Assembly (NCBI RefSeq): GCF_004379255.2
Contig: NC_056052.1
Coordinates: forward strand, 3,348,001-3,412,000
DNA from: Salvia splendens
Taxonomy: Eukaryota; Streptophyta; Magnoliopsida; Lamiales; Lamiaceae
Reading direction: 5' to 3'
DNA: 64,000 bases
The translations under genes and the position numbers were made by a program. Below, piece after piece: positions 44,601-55,455 of the stretch (the stretch's first letter is position 1; each line of letters begins with the position of its first letter). Under the pieces are notes generated by a model. It saw only the letters and a list, made by a program, of their open reading frames with translations. It was not told where the DNA came from and did not search any database.

Positions 44601-45083
44601 AATGAGCGCATCGGCTAATAAACATCATCGTCATATTGAGTTCGAGGTTGGAGACTTTGTATGGTTGAAACTACAACCGTATCGACAGTATTCGATCGCC
44701 AAACCGATTTCGGCTAAACTGGCAAAGCGTTTTTATGGGCCTTTTGAGATATTGCAGAGAATAGGTCCAGTGGCGTACAGGTTACGTCTCCCCGAGGGGA
44801 GTCGAGTGCACAATGTCTTTTATGTCAGTCTATTGCGAGCTTTTGTGCAGTCAAATGAGGCGGTTCCCATGCCAGACGAGTTCAGAGGACTCAGGCCCAT
44901 CGCTCGGCCGATGAGCATTTTGGAGTCTAGGACTATGTGACACGACGGCAAGGCGGTCGAGCATGTTTTGGTGCGTTGGTCGGACGGGACGGACTCACCT
45001 TCGCGGGAACCACTGTCAGATATCCGCAAGCGATTTCCTGATCTTCCCCTTGAGGACAAGGGTGCTGCTAAGGGGGGGGGAGT
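41604..45083 (+). pseudogene. pol of element 3 (PR, RT, RNase H, integrase, chromodomain-like tail)
   Basis: The protease has NDTGSTHDFL (41760-41790), with a TAG stop at 41815-41817 shortly after, and ILGMDWLESLGKI downstream. The reverse transcriptase (42330-42900) shows RKKDGSFRFCIDYRALN, LDLRSGYHQIRM and VFFDDILVYS (FFDD active site). RNase H begins LPDFSKLFCIETDASDVGIG. A frameshift near 43385 follows, then integrase with an HHCC-like zinc region (HHCTPLAGHPGHERT, CVVCQSTKYS). About 25-30 bp are lost near 44045, with a frame change; the core continues with VVVDRLSKYAHF, SDRDPVFLN and HSQSDGQTES. The tail (HVLVRWSDGTDSPSREPLSD, 44960-45020), just after a TGA stop at 44938, looks like a chromodomain. 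Confidence 0.88.
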
Positions 45084-45675
45084 TGTTACGAATGCACCAA
45101 CCCCATCGGCCAAGACTGTAGCGGGGGAGGCGGCTGGCGAGCAGAGGCCGGAAGCGCCAGCCGAAGACGAGGAGCTAGCAGAGAGCGACACGGAGAGAGC
45201 GACACCGGAACCGGTGACTGCAGCGGCACCGAGCAGAAGCTTGAGGCCAAGGGATCGGTTGAAACCTCCTAACCGACTCCTTTGTTAGTTAGAGTCTGTT
45301 TTGGTTATTTCATTATTTTTGTTATTTAATTAATTTTGGTAATTGTTTAGTCATTATGGAATTTACGTTTTTATTATTTCCGTCGGGTTTTCTTTGTTGG
45401 TTCTTTCCCGATGTAGTTAGGTTAGGTCGAACCAACCCTAGGGTCCATAGATTATAAATAGGGCTATTCATTGTTCCATCAAGATTATCGAATACAGAAT
45501 TATTGCCCAAGATATTAGCGTAATACTCTTGAACCCTAAACTCTGCCGACGAAGAACGATCTTCGCGCCAGAATTGAATTCGGCCGCCGACCTTCACGTC
45601 GAAGGCGCCGGAATAGTAGTGTTACTTTGGAAGATTGGGCGGAATCTTCACGTTAAGAGCAGGAGCCTCTTAACA
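45084..45675 (+). repeat. Right (3') LTR of element 3
   Basis: This 592-bp copy follows the polypurine tract at 45070-45083. Its first bases include the end of the pol reading frame. Confidence 0.92.
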
Positions 45676-45788
45676 GAGTACTAGTTTTATAATGAATTGT
45701 GAGGGTAAAACGTTTGTGTAAATGATTCTTTAAATCATGGATAACCTAAATGACAAAATGACTCTTTAAACAGTGGATGTGGGGAGTA

Positions 45789-47333
45789 TAAAATATTATA
45801 CTTTTCATTCTTTTATATCCATTTTACATGTTCCGTAGAAAAGTTCCTAAAACATAGTATGACTTCTTCATTCTCGTCACTCCAATCAATGGATAATACT
45901 ATCAATGGATATTAGGAATTAGTGGATAATATTATTAGGGGATATTAGGGTGATAATAATATCATGGAAAGAGTTAGCTAGCATAATAAATTTTGTTTTC
46001 TATCTTACAGAAGATGGGATAGAAAACTTGGGAAGCATTATTCCTATCTTGTTAAATATATTTGTTAGAGTACTAAAGAGAACACAATATATGGCCAGTA
46101 TGGAAGGAAATGAATTTAGATAAGAAATAGAATGTTATATGATGAAAATTAAATTGAATAAATTAATAAAGAATTATTATTGGTATAGTTGTATTTATTT
46201 ATTTTTATTATTTTACTATATATGAATAGAAAAATTGTTGGAAATATTATAAAGTTTGGTTAAATTTTGATATGTTCATTGATGTCATCGTCGAAAAGTT
46301 AAACAATGTCGTCTAATAGTAAAGAAATATCATTTGGTTAATAAAATAACAATATATTACATGCAGGCAAATCACTTTTTTGGCTATGGGATATTGTGAA
46401 CAAATCTAAACTTCATACTTTCCAACTAATTTTTTGAATTGCAGGACTAATAAGAATTTGACCAAACTTTAGCAGAAGTAGTAGTATTTTTTTTTGACAA
46501 ATTGCCTTATTAAAATATTTCCAAAATAAAAATGAAATAACTTAGCGAGGAGAATAGAAGGAATATGCCCAGTCATCATTGATAAAAAATTGGAAATAGA
46601 TACATAAATGATAAATCAGCAATATTCCTTGTCCACGTACCAATTGTGCCGTAATAATGTTAGAAAGTAATGATATACTCCCTCCATTCCTTGTTAATAG
46701 ATGCATTTCTTTTCGGCACGGAGTTTAAGAACAGTGTGTTAAATGGATGATGAAAAAAGTAAGAGAGAATAAAGTAAGAAATATGAAGTGAGAATAAAGT
46801 AAAAGAGGGAAGTACTTTTTGCCAAAATTAGAAATGACTCAATTAACTTAGAACTTCCCAAAATAGAAAAATGACTCTATTAATATGGAACGGAGGGAGT
46901 ATCTGTTTCCTTGCGTGAGAAAGTGAATGACAGAGACCTAATAAAAATTAAACAAAAATAATGTGATCAAAATTGAAAAAACAATTTAGCAAGACACATT
47001 CAAATATGATTTATTATTGACAATTAGTATTAAATAATTATGTGTCAGCGTCTGTAGTTTGTTACATTATTTTTATATTAGAGTAATCGTCACATAAAAA
47101 GACATAAATATTATAAAATTATAGTAGCAAAATGAAATCATGTAATTATATGATGTGTGCAAATGTTATCATCATCCTCGCACGTAACTGTTATTGTTTG
47201 ATGATGTGGTCCACGCCGTCCATCGTGAAACATACTCACAATTTAAAATTAAATTAAATACGTCAATTCTATTTATAATTGAGTTAATGTAGCATTATAT
47301 AATATCACAGATTATCCGTAAGAAAAATAGGCG
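45789..47333. other. AT-rich intergenic region
   Basis: It contains one clear MITE (46678-46899). Otherwise I see nothing beyond AT-rich sequence. Confidence 0.55.
46678..46899. mobile_element. Stowaway-like MITE
   Basis: CTCCCTCCATTCCTTGTTAA (left) pairs with TTAATATGGAACGGAGGGAG (right) as inverted repeats. TA flanks both ends (46676-46677 and 46900-46901). It is 222 bp without coding capacity. Confidence 0.82.
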
Positions 47334-47338
47334 TCCTT

Positions 47339-47832
47339 TGATAGAAATCCATGGGTTCCATCTTAAAACCAATTAGTGATAAGAAGAGAGGCTCATGAGA
47401 CTTATATAGTGGATTAAACTCTTTGTGTACACCGATGTTGGATATTATTATATTCATTTTTATGTTTCAATTGCCAACACCCTTCCTCAAACCCTTCAAG
47501 GTGAATCTTGGAGGGGTTGGACTTTTTTATGATCGATTGGACAATCGGCCCAATCTTTTTTTTGATCGGTTGGACCACTGACCAAATTTTTAGCCCAGTT
47601 ATACTGTTGGGTCAGTCATTTTTTTCGGTTTCAGCCCAGATATACTGCTGGGTCAGTTAAATATGACCCACAATCGGCTACCCGCTCTGATACCATGATA
47701 GAAATCCATGGGTTCCATCTTAAAACCAATTGGTGATAAGAGGAGAGACCCATGAGACTTATATAGTGGATTAAACTCTTTGTGTACACCGATGTGCTTA
47801 TTATATTCATTTTTATGTTTCAATTGCCAACA
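47339..47832 (-). mobile_element. TRIM (terminal-repeat retrotransposon in miniature)
   Basis: Two direct repeats (47339-47479, 141 bp; 47696-47832, 137 bp) run TGATAGAAATCC to GCCAACA. They bracket a 216-bp non-coding interior. On the minus strand the right repeat is followed immediately by TGGTATCAGAGCGG, the classic primer site for initiator tRNA-Met (47682-47695). The purine tract GAGGAAGGG borders the left repeat. A perfect 5-bp duplication TCCTT flanks the element (47334-47338 and 47833-47837). All hallmarks of a TRIM are present, with a total length of 494 bp; mobility would depend on proteins of another LTR element. Confidence 0.92.
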
Positions 47833-47838
47833 TCCTTC

Positions 47839-47925
47839 GATTGCCATGACTAATTATGTATGATAATTCATCTAGGATTAAGATGCCATGACTAATTATG
47901 TATGATAATTCATCTAGGATTAAGT
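47839..47925. repeat. 43-bp tandem duplication next to the TRIM
   Basis: Two adjacent copies of a unit beginning TGCCATGACTAATTATGTAT and ending AGGATTAAG are almost identical. A diverged third stretch (ATGACTAATTATCACATGAT) follows near 47962. Confidence 0.8.
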
Positions 47926-47929
47926 TTGT

Positions 47930-50490
47930 GAGATTATTTTAGTTGAAGGAGTCACTATCTATGACTAATTATCACATGATTATCCATCTATAATTAATTT
48001 GTGAAATTCTCATAAACCAAATACTATACATATTTAATCTCAAGATATAATCTTTCAATAAGAACATGAGAGAGAAAATAACTTTTTTTTAAATAAGATT
48101 CGTAATCTAACTAAGTAACATATTCGTAATCCATATATACTCCAGCCAGCTATAATATACTGAATTGAGGATATTTTTCGATTATTTGATAATCATATTT
48201 CAATATCGAAATAATTGAGTTATTGTTGTCAACATCAAAGGGGCCACTGGGCACTAGATTGTCGTGCTAACCAATTCAATTTTATTTTTTTGTGGTTTAG
48301 GTCGGCAGCAATTATAATTATGTAAGAAAAGTGAATTCATCATTTAACTTTGTGGTCACTCAAATATTGTTGATCATGCTGTTCACGATATTTTTTTTAC
48401 CGAAGACAGGCAAGGGCCCTTGCCTTAGCTAACATTAACAAGGACAACTTTTTTTTGTCCATTTTTAGTCCTTTCATTTCCTGACCACAGAGTACTTCCC
48501 TTGACTTAGTGGTATACCTAATTTTGTTTTATAGTGGTATACCTAATTTTGACTAAACTAACATAGAACTTTAGGCATCATTAAGCTTTGAAAATCAAAA
48601 CTATTTTTTCAATACCATCCCATATCAAGCTTGAAAGGCCATAACAAAGTTATGTGTGTATATATATCAATGAAGAATGCATAATATTATTGTTTTTAAA
48701 AAAGAAAATTGACAAATACTATGATACTCCATTTTTTATTTTCAACGAGTAAGAATGCACAGTATATATTTATTTATTAAGAATACGAAAGGGTTATATT
48801 AGTTGGCATGAATTATGTTTTTGTAACGTTTGCATTAGACGGGCGGATCTACAGGATATATTGTATATTTTATTATTTATTTTTTTCAATTTCTCACTAA
48901 ATGCCCCTCTACAAATTCTTACATGCTGATTTCATAATTCAAATATAATGCAAATAAAATAAAATTGTGATTCAAGGAGATTTGAGAATATTGAAAATGG
49001 AGAGGTTATATGATGCCACCATGTATAACGATAAAGAATCCATTAATCCTATTCAAAATCGAAAAAATTGGAAAAAAAAAATCAGAAAATCGTCTATTTC
49101 GGTTCAACAATTGTTAAAGTCCTTCACGGGCTAGTTCTGGTTCGACCTTACGCGGAACCGGAACCAGACGGTTCGGAAACCACCATGCCCCGAAACTATC
49201 GGGCCGGGATCACTAGCTCATCGTTGAACATACATTACTCAAAATAAAAGATTTACTTCAAGAATCATTCTGCCATTTTCACCATAATTCCAAACTCGAA
49301 TTGATCCTATATAGTAATGTTGCTACTAAATGGGAATTGAGACTATCAGCGATTTATTGTCATTCCACTCTGGCAGTAATTATCCAAAACTTTTTATTGC
49401 TTCAAAAAAATTTTATATTAGTTCCTTAAAAAATATTTATTTTATTATCTTATTGAAATTAGTACTTTTTTTTGAACCGGCACACGTCATATATATTATA
49501 TTGGGATGGTTTTGTTAAACTATCGTATCAAATTTTTATAATTGGTTTTATAAATTTAAATCGGGGCCACAAAGACCATATGTGTTGCAGCTAGCTATCT
49601 GATTGAGATAGAGTTTATCACTTGTCAACATAAAATTTTATACATTTCCAAGAGGTTAAAATCATAGTTGTTGTATTTAATTGTGACAGAAAATATTTTA
49701 TATACTAGTATAATATTGACCCACGTTATTAACACTCGATTAAATTAAAGATGGGTTTGCCTGATTAATCAATCCTATAAATTAATGGTGATGTAAATTC
49801 CCGTTGATTATCACGTGTACAAGTGATAATATTAATATGAAGAGCAAGAAATATTTAAATATTCTAACATCCCTTGAAAATCTATCTATCAAAATAAATG
49901 AATATGAAATATTTTCCTAAAAATAGAAACTTTTAAAATGGTAAGAGTTTTAATATAAAATTGGTAAAATAAGAGTAATATATAAAGAAATATGGGTTAG
50001 AGAAAAATAGGTCACCTCATTAGAGAGAAAAAAATTTCTGAAAAGGAAAGTTTCTATTTTTAGGGGACGGACCAAAAAAGAAAAAAATTCTATTTCCATT
50101 TTTGGTCGTTCCTTAAAAATAGAAACTTTAGAATCTTTCTATTTTAGGACATGAACCCCACAATCCATTAACTCTACTTTCACTAATTTTTCTCTTCCTC
50201 TCTTACTTTACTCATTTTTCTTTTTCTCTCTCTTACTTTACCAATTCTTCTCATTTACTTTATTAATTGTGCATTAAAATCATTGCCGTTTCAAATGTTT
50301 TTATATTTTGAATAAGGAAGGAGTATAATTAATCATATTGGTATACAAGGTATAATATTGACGGAGAATACACAATGATTGATAAATTGTGCAAGTTGAA
50401 TTATTACAGGTAGACTCGAGAACACCGTTAAAGCTAAACACAAACCACATCCTATTAAGGAAACTATCAATCCGAACACAAATTAGACTT
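47930..50490. other. AT-rich intergenic region with a MITE cluster at its right end
   Basis: No gene is supported. Around 49910-50325 there are several inverted copies of CTAAAAATAGAAACTTT, and a GGAAGGAGTA end near 50324. They look like two overlapping or nested Stowaway-like MITEs whose borders I cannot fix. A 16-bp perfect palindrome (GGCAAGGGCCCTTGCC) lies at 48409-48424. Confidence 0.45.
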
Positions 50491-50496
50491 GCTATA

Positions 50497-51018
50497 TGTT
50501 GGAAATATTGTAACCTTTTACACGGGCAAGCTCTTGCTATTACAAAAGAACCAAAAACTAGAAAGTAAACAAAAAAAAGTAAATTCAATTAAAGGAACAA
50601 GATGCAAACTATGGTTTTCTTCAAGTCGAGTCGAGGTATCCCTCTCTCCGCAAAACGAGATACGCCCCGGCTAGTGCTCACGGATTGGCGCAATGCCCCC
50701 AAAGATGAAACGACTTTCCTCCTACCGAGTTGAAGCACCTCAAACTCGTAGGCACCGGCGAACTTGAATTGGAGGCGAAAACTGAGCATTGCAATGCTCC
50801 TAATGTGCACACTAGAATGCTTGAGCTAGAGAGAAGAGAGAATGATTTGTTGGTGTGTAATTCCACTCTAAGATCAAGCCTATTTATAGGCTAGAGGAAA
50901 CACTTGAAAGGCCTTGCAATCAAGTTATCTCTTTATGTATTTGGGGGTTACCTAAGATGAAAGGCCATAGGTCTTGGCCACATCAAAGGTCTCCCACATT
51001 TTCCACATGTTTCCAACA
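50497..51018 (-). repeat. Left (3') LTR of copia B
   Basis: This 522-bp LTR has a TATA box on the minus strand (CCTATAAATAGGC at about 50878-50890). It differs from the right LTR at a modest number of positions, for example TTGGAAATATTGTAACC against TTAGAAATATTGTAGCC. Confidence 0.9.
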
Positions 51019-51600
51019 ATCCCCCACATTGGTTAGAGCGCTGCAAGCTCAAACCAACACACGACATGTATGCATGTATGCAGACTCTTTTGGTCAGTTC
51101 TCGAGAAACGATACTGCATTTGGAGAGGTAACTTGTGATTTTGAACCTTCCATAGTCAACACTATCGGACATACAGGCGGGCTAGTGGACGCGATGTCTT
51201 GAACTATTCCTCCTTGGTGTATGCCTAGTCAATAGCATCAACACAATATTGTCTCAACTCCATCAGTTCTCACGTTTGTGTCCGTTTCGGCCGTGGAACA
51301 CCTCTTTGGAATTCATAAGTGACTCACACACACAAAGCGACCTCACTTCTCACTTACATAGGTGATTCTTTCATGAGTATCCAACCATACTGCATCTCCT
51401 TGAGATTTCAAGAACCATTAAAAGTCAAAAGACTTAACCTCTTACCACGTGCAGGTTACAACACTCAATGCTTTCTAAAGAATGGACGAAGATTAAATTC
51501 TTCTGAGTGTTATAGCTAGATTTGTATAGCTTCGTTTTCCCATTGAAGCAATCTCATGGGATCTCCAATCGTATGGTTGGGTTACCACTATACTCATCTT

Positions 51601-54600
51601 TTAATATATGATTTTCAGTCTCATTCCTTTTAGCAATTTATGCATTTGATCATGGTTTAAACCTTTTGTTAACGGATCCGCTAAGTTATCCACTGACCTT
51701 ACATAGTCAACTGTGATAACACCACTTGTGATCAATTGCCTGACGGTATTATGTCGCCGATGAATATGTCGAGACTTACCATTATAAAAGCCACTTTGTG
51801 CTCTACCTATAGTTGGTTTGCTATCACAGTGTATCAATACTGCGGGCACTGGCTTCTTCCAACATGGAATACATGCTAGGAAATTTCTGAGCCACTCGGC
51901 TTCTTCCCCTGCTTTATCCAATGCGATAAACTCAGATTCCATGGTGGAACGAGCAATACACGCCTGTTTCGTTGATTTCCACGAGACAACACCGTCCCCC
52001 ACAGTGAACACATACCCACTTGTCGAAAATGAGTCTTTTGAATCAAAGATCCAATTTGTATCATAGTACCCTTCAAGTACTTGGGGATATCTTGTGTAAT
52101 GCAGCCCAAAGTTAATAGTATACTTCAAGTATCTCAAAACTCTACACAGAGCTTTCCAATGTTCCTTGCTAGGATTGCTCGTAAATCGGCTCAACTTGTT
52201 TACAGGACAAACCAGATCAGGTCGAGTACAGTTTGTGATAAACATCAAACTTCCAATGACCTTTGCATACTCTTCTTGAGCAACAGAATCACTCATATTC
52301 TTGCTCAGATGGACATTGAGCACCAAAGGAGTCTTTGCTGGCTTACAATCAAACGAGTTGAATTTCTTAAGCATTTTATCAACATAATGAGATTGCGTTA
52401 AGACAGTTCCCTCATTAGTCCTCAATATTTTGATTCCGAGAATCACATCAGCTAGACCCATATCTTTCATATCGAAATTTCTGTTCAACATGTTTTTATC
52501 TCATTAATAATGGCACCATTGTTGCCCATTATCAACATATCATCAACATACAGACACACAATAACAAATCCGTTATCTGTGTTCTTAATGTAAACACACT
52601 TATCACATTCATTAATAGTGAATCCATTTGCGAACATCACGTTGTCAAATTTCAAAAGCCATTGTAACGGTGCTTGCTTTAACCCATATAATGACTTTAC
52701 CAGTTTGCATAGTTTACGCTCTTGTCCAGGCACAACAAACCCTTCGGGTTGTTCCATATATATTTCTTCTTTCAGATCACCATTCAGAAACGCAGTTTTC
52801 ACATCCATTTGGTGAATCTCAAGATTGTGCAAAGCAGCAATCGCAAGAAGCACCCAAATGGAAGTGTTTCTCGTAACATGTGAATAGGTATAAAAAAGTT
52901 ATACCTGTCTTTCTGCTTAAAGCCTTAGACAACTTGGCGAGCTTTGTACTTATCTATAGTAACATCGAGCTTATATTTCCTTTTCAGAATCCACTTGCAC
53001 CCTAAAGCCTTACAGCCTTCGGGCAAGTCTACTAACACCCGAGTGTTATTTCTCATGATGGATTCAATTTCACTGTTGATAGCTTCTTGCCACCACGCTG
53101 CGTCTGGGCCAGACAAAGCTTCCGCCAATGACTTTGGTTATGAAGTCTGGACCAAAAGTCTTAGCAATTTTAACTCTTTTACCACGTCTTGGTTCTATAT
53201 CCTCAGGACTTGACCTCGTCCTTTTTGGAGGATTAGAACTAGTGGATTCATCCATCATTCTTTCACTAGAACAATCCTCCTGCTTCTTGCAAGGGTACAC
53301 ATTCTCAAAGAATATAGCATTTCTTGACTCAATTGTTGTTCCTTCAGCCACGCCAGGCACAGCTGATCTATGGACTAGGAAACGATATGCACTACTATTA
53401 AGTGCATGGCCAATAAAGATGCAATCGACCGTTTTAGGGCCTATTGCAACTTATTTCGGAGGAGGCACTTCTACCTTCGCTAAGCACCCCCACACTTTGA
53501 GGTATGAATACAAAGATTTCTTGCCTTTCCACAACTCATAAGGAGTCACATCCCAATTTTTTAGTAGAATTTTGTTCAGGATATGATTCGCTGTTAACAC
53601 AGCCTCCCCCACATGTTTTGGGATAAACCATAATTAATCAACAGAGCATTCATCATCTCTTTAAGTGTTCGATTTTTTCGTTCAGCAACTCCATTTGACT
53701 GGGGAGAATATGGAGCCGTTGTTTGGTGAATTATACCCCTTGCATGACATAATTATGCAAACGGAGCTACATACTCACCACCTCTATCACTTCAAACACA
53801 CTTAATTCGACAATTAAGTTGATTTTCGGCTTCATTTTTGAAGTCTTTAAACTCTTCAATTGCATCATCTTTACTTCTTAATAAGTAAAAGTAACAATAC
53901 CTTGTGCAATCATCTATAAATGTGATGAAGTACTTTTTACCACCTCTAGTTTGCACAAATTTTAAATCACGTATGTATGAATTAATTATAGAGGTTTTGT
54001 GCTCTGTTCTACCGAGCGAAACGGTAGCTTGGTCATTTTTGCTTCAACACAGACTTCACATTTCTTTTGTGAGTTAAACTCGTGAACTTTTAGTAAATCA
54101 AGATTCACTAATCTTTTTATAGCATTTAGATTTACATGTCCCAATCTATTATGCCATAACTCAGAGCTTTTAATCAAATAAGAGGATGTGTCATCTTCCT
54201 TATTGCTTATTCATTTTTCACGGCAAATGACCATAACATTCAGCTCAAAAAGCCCATTCACTAGGTGACCTTCACCTATGAACTTTTCATACTTGGTCAA
54301 TATAACCTTTTCACACTCAAATTCTAGTGAAAATCCATGATTTACTAGAAGTGAGTCTGACACCAAATTATTTTGGATGTCTGGGACATGCAGCACATCC
54401 TTAAGGGTAAGAACCTTTCCTGATCCTAATTTTAAGAACACATTACCCACACCAACCACCTTAGAAGAGGCTTGGTTTCCCATACGTACTTTTCTACCTC
54501 CAACAGATTGTAAGTAGAAAAAACGCTTCTCTCGGAGCACACATGACATGTGGCACCAGTATCAACAAACCATTCATTTGGATTATTACCATGGTCCACG

Positions 54601-54893
54601 TCGGAGATCATTGCAATCACCTCGTGATCTTTGTTGTTTATAACAACACGTTCAAATAATTTGCACAGTATTGTTTCCAACAATAAGTACACAATTATAT
54701 TGAACCAAATGTGCATTGATATATTCATCAACCCATGCATCCCAATTACTACTACCGAATCTAAATTGGTCTCGCTTGTCAAATGACAAACGATAAACAC
54801 AATTCTCAAGAGAATGGATCTCAAGGAATTAACCATTCCGTAGCCCATGAACATTGCGACTGTTCGTTTCTTCATTCCAGCTTCGGTCGACAT
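51601..54893 (-). pseudogene. Degenerate pol of copia B
   Basis: The minus-strand domains in order are protease ([19 protein letters not shown] near 54530-54590, with a frameshift right after), GAG-pre-integrase ([17 protein letters not shown], about 54120-54165), scattered integrase remnants (53650-54000), reverse transcriptase (MDVKTAFLNGDLKEEIYMEQ, YGLKQAPLQWLLKFD, VCLYVDDMLIMG) and RNase H, which ends near 51601. At least six frameshifts or stops occur, concentrated in integrase and at 52870-53360. The RNase H/RT C-terminal frame (51601-52491) is intact for 296 residues. The protein cannot be made whole. Confidence 0.85.
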
Positions 54894-54928
54894 GATTTCA
54901 GCAAGAGTACAATATCTCGTATTGCGAT

Positions 54929-55450
54929 TGTTAGAAATATTGTAGCCTTTTACACGGGCAAACTCTTGCTATTACAAAAGAACCAAAAACTAGAAGGTAA
55001 ATAAAACAAAGTAAATACAATAAAAGGAACAAGATGCAAACTATGGTTTTCTTCAAGTCGAGTCGAGGTATCCCTCTCTCCGCAAGACGAGATACGCCCC
55101 GGCTAGTGCTCGCGGATTGGCGCAACGTCCCCAAAGATGAAACGACTTTCCTCCTACCGAGTTGAAGCACCTCAAACTCGTAGGCACCGGCGAACTTGAA
55201 TTGGAGGCGAGAACCGAGCAATGCAATGCTCCTAATGTGCGCACTAGAATGCTTGAGCTAGAGAGAAGAGAGAATGATTTGTTGGTGTGTAATTCCACTC
55301 TAAGATCAAGCCTATTTATAGGCTAGAGAAAGCACTTGAAAAGCCTTGCAATCAAGTTATCTCTTTATGTATTTGGGGGTTACCTAAGATGAAAGGCCAT
55401 AGGTCTTGGCCACATCAAAGGTCTCCCACATTTTCCACATGTTTCCAACA
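54929..55450 (-). repeat. Right (5') LTR of copia B
   Basis: This 522-bp copy lies upstream of the pol remnant on the minus strand and has the same TATA box near 55315-55327. Confidence 0.9.
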
Positions 55451-55455
55451 CTATA

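Larger units (their letters stand above)
39709..45675 (+). mobile_element. Ty3/gypsy chromovirus-like LTR retrotransposon (element 3)
   Basis: LTRs at 39709-40301 and 45084-45675 end in TGTTA/TAACA, and a perfect 5-bp target duplication GAGTA flanks them (39704-39708 and 45676-45680). TGGTGCTTTCATCCCGAAC, two bases after the left LTR, is a primer-binding site, and AAGGGGGGGGAGT before the right LTR is the polypurine tract. Domain order on the plus strand is gag, protease, reverse transcriptase, RNase H, integrase, then a chromodomain-like tail: Ty3/gypsy chromovirus order. Several stops, frameshifts and a small integrase deletion make it defective. By eye the LTRs differ at roughly 16-17 sites, so it is older than element 1. 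Confidence 0.93.
39418..45786. mobile_element. MITE A, interrupted by MITE B and the third gypsy element
   Basis: The left end (39418 onward, CTCCATCATTTAAAAAACC) and the right end (45750-45786, ATGACTCTTTAAACAGTGGA then GGGGAG) form one inverted-repeat pair flanked by TA (39416-39417 and 45787-45788). The inner part is split at about 39510 by MITE B and by the 6-kb retroelement. This gives a nested order of insertions. Confidence 0.6.
50497..55450 (-). mobile_element. Ty1/copia LTR retrotransposon lacking gag (copia B)
   Basis: LTRs at 50497-51018 and 54929-55450 (522 bp each) run TGTTGG/TGTTAG to CCAACA. A perfect 5-bp target duplication CTATA flanks them (50492-50496 and 55451-55455). On the minus strand AATGTGGGGGAT forms the polypurine tract, as in copia A. 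The interior is only 3.9 kb: pol is present but heavily mutated, and no gag core is recognisable. The RT and RNase H sequence is close to copia A ([37 protein letters not shown]), so the two belong to related families. I did not recognise a standard primer-binding site next to the right LTR. Confidence 0.92.

Noticed and set aside
48409..48424. Perfect 16-bp palindrome GGCAAGGGCCCTTGCC
   Set aside because: It is isolated, with no neighbouring gene, repeat or second copy to suggest function.
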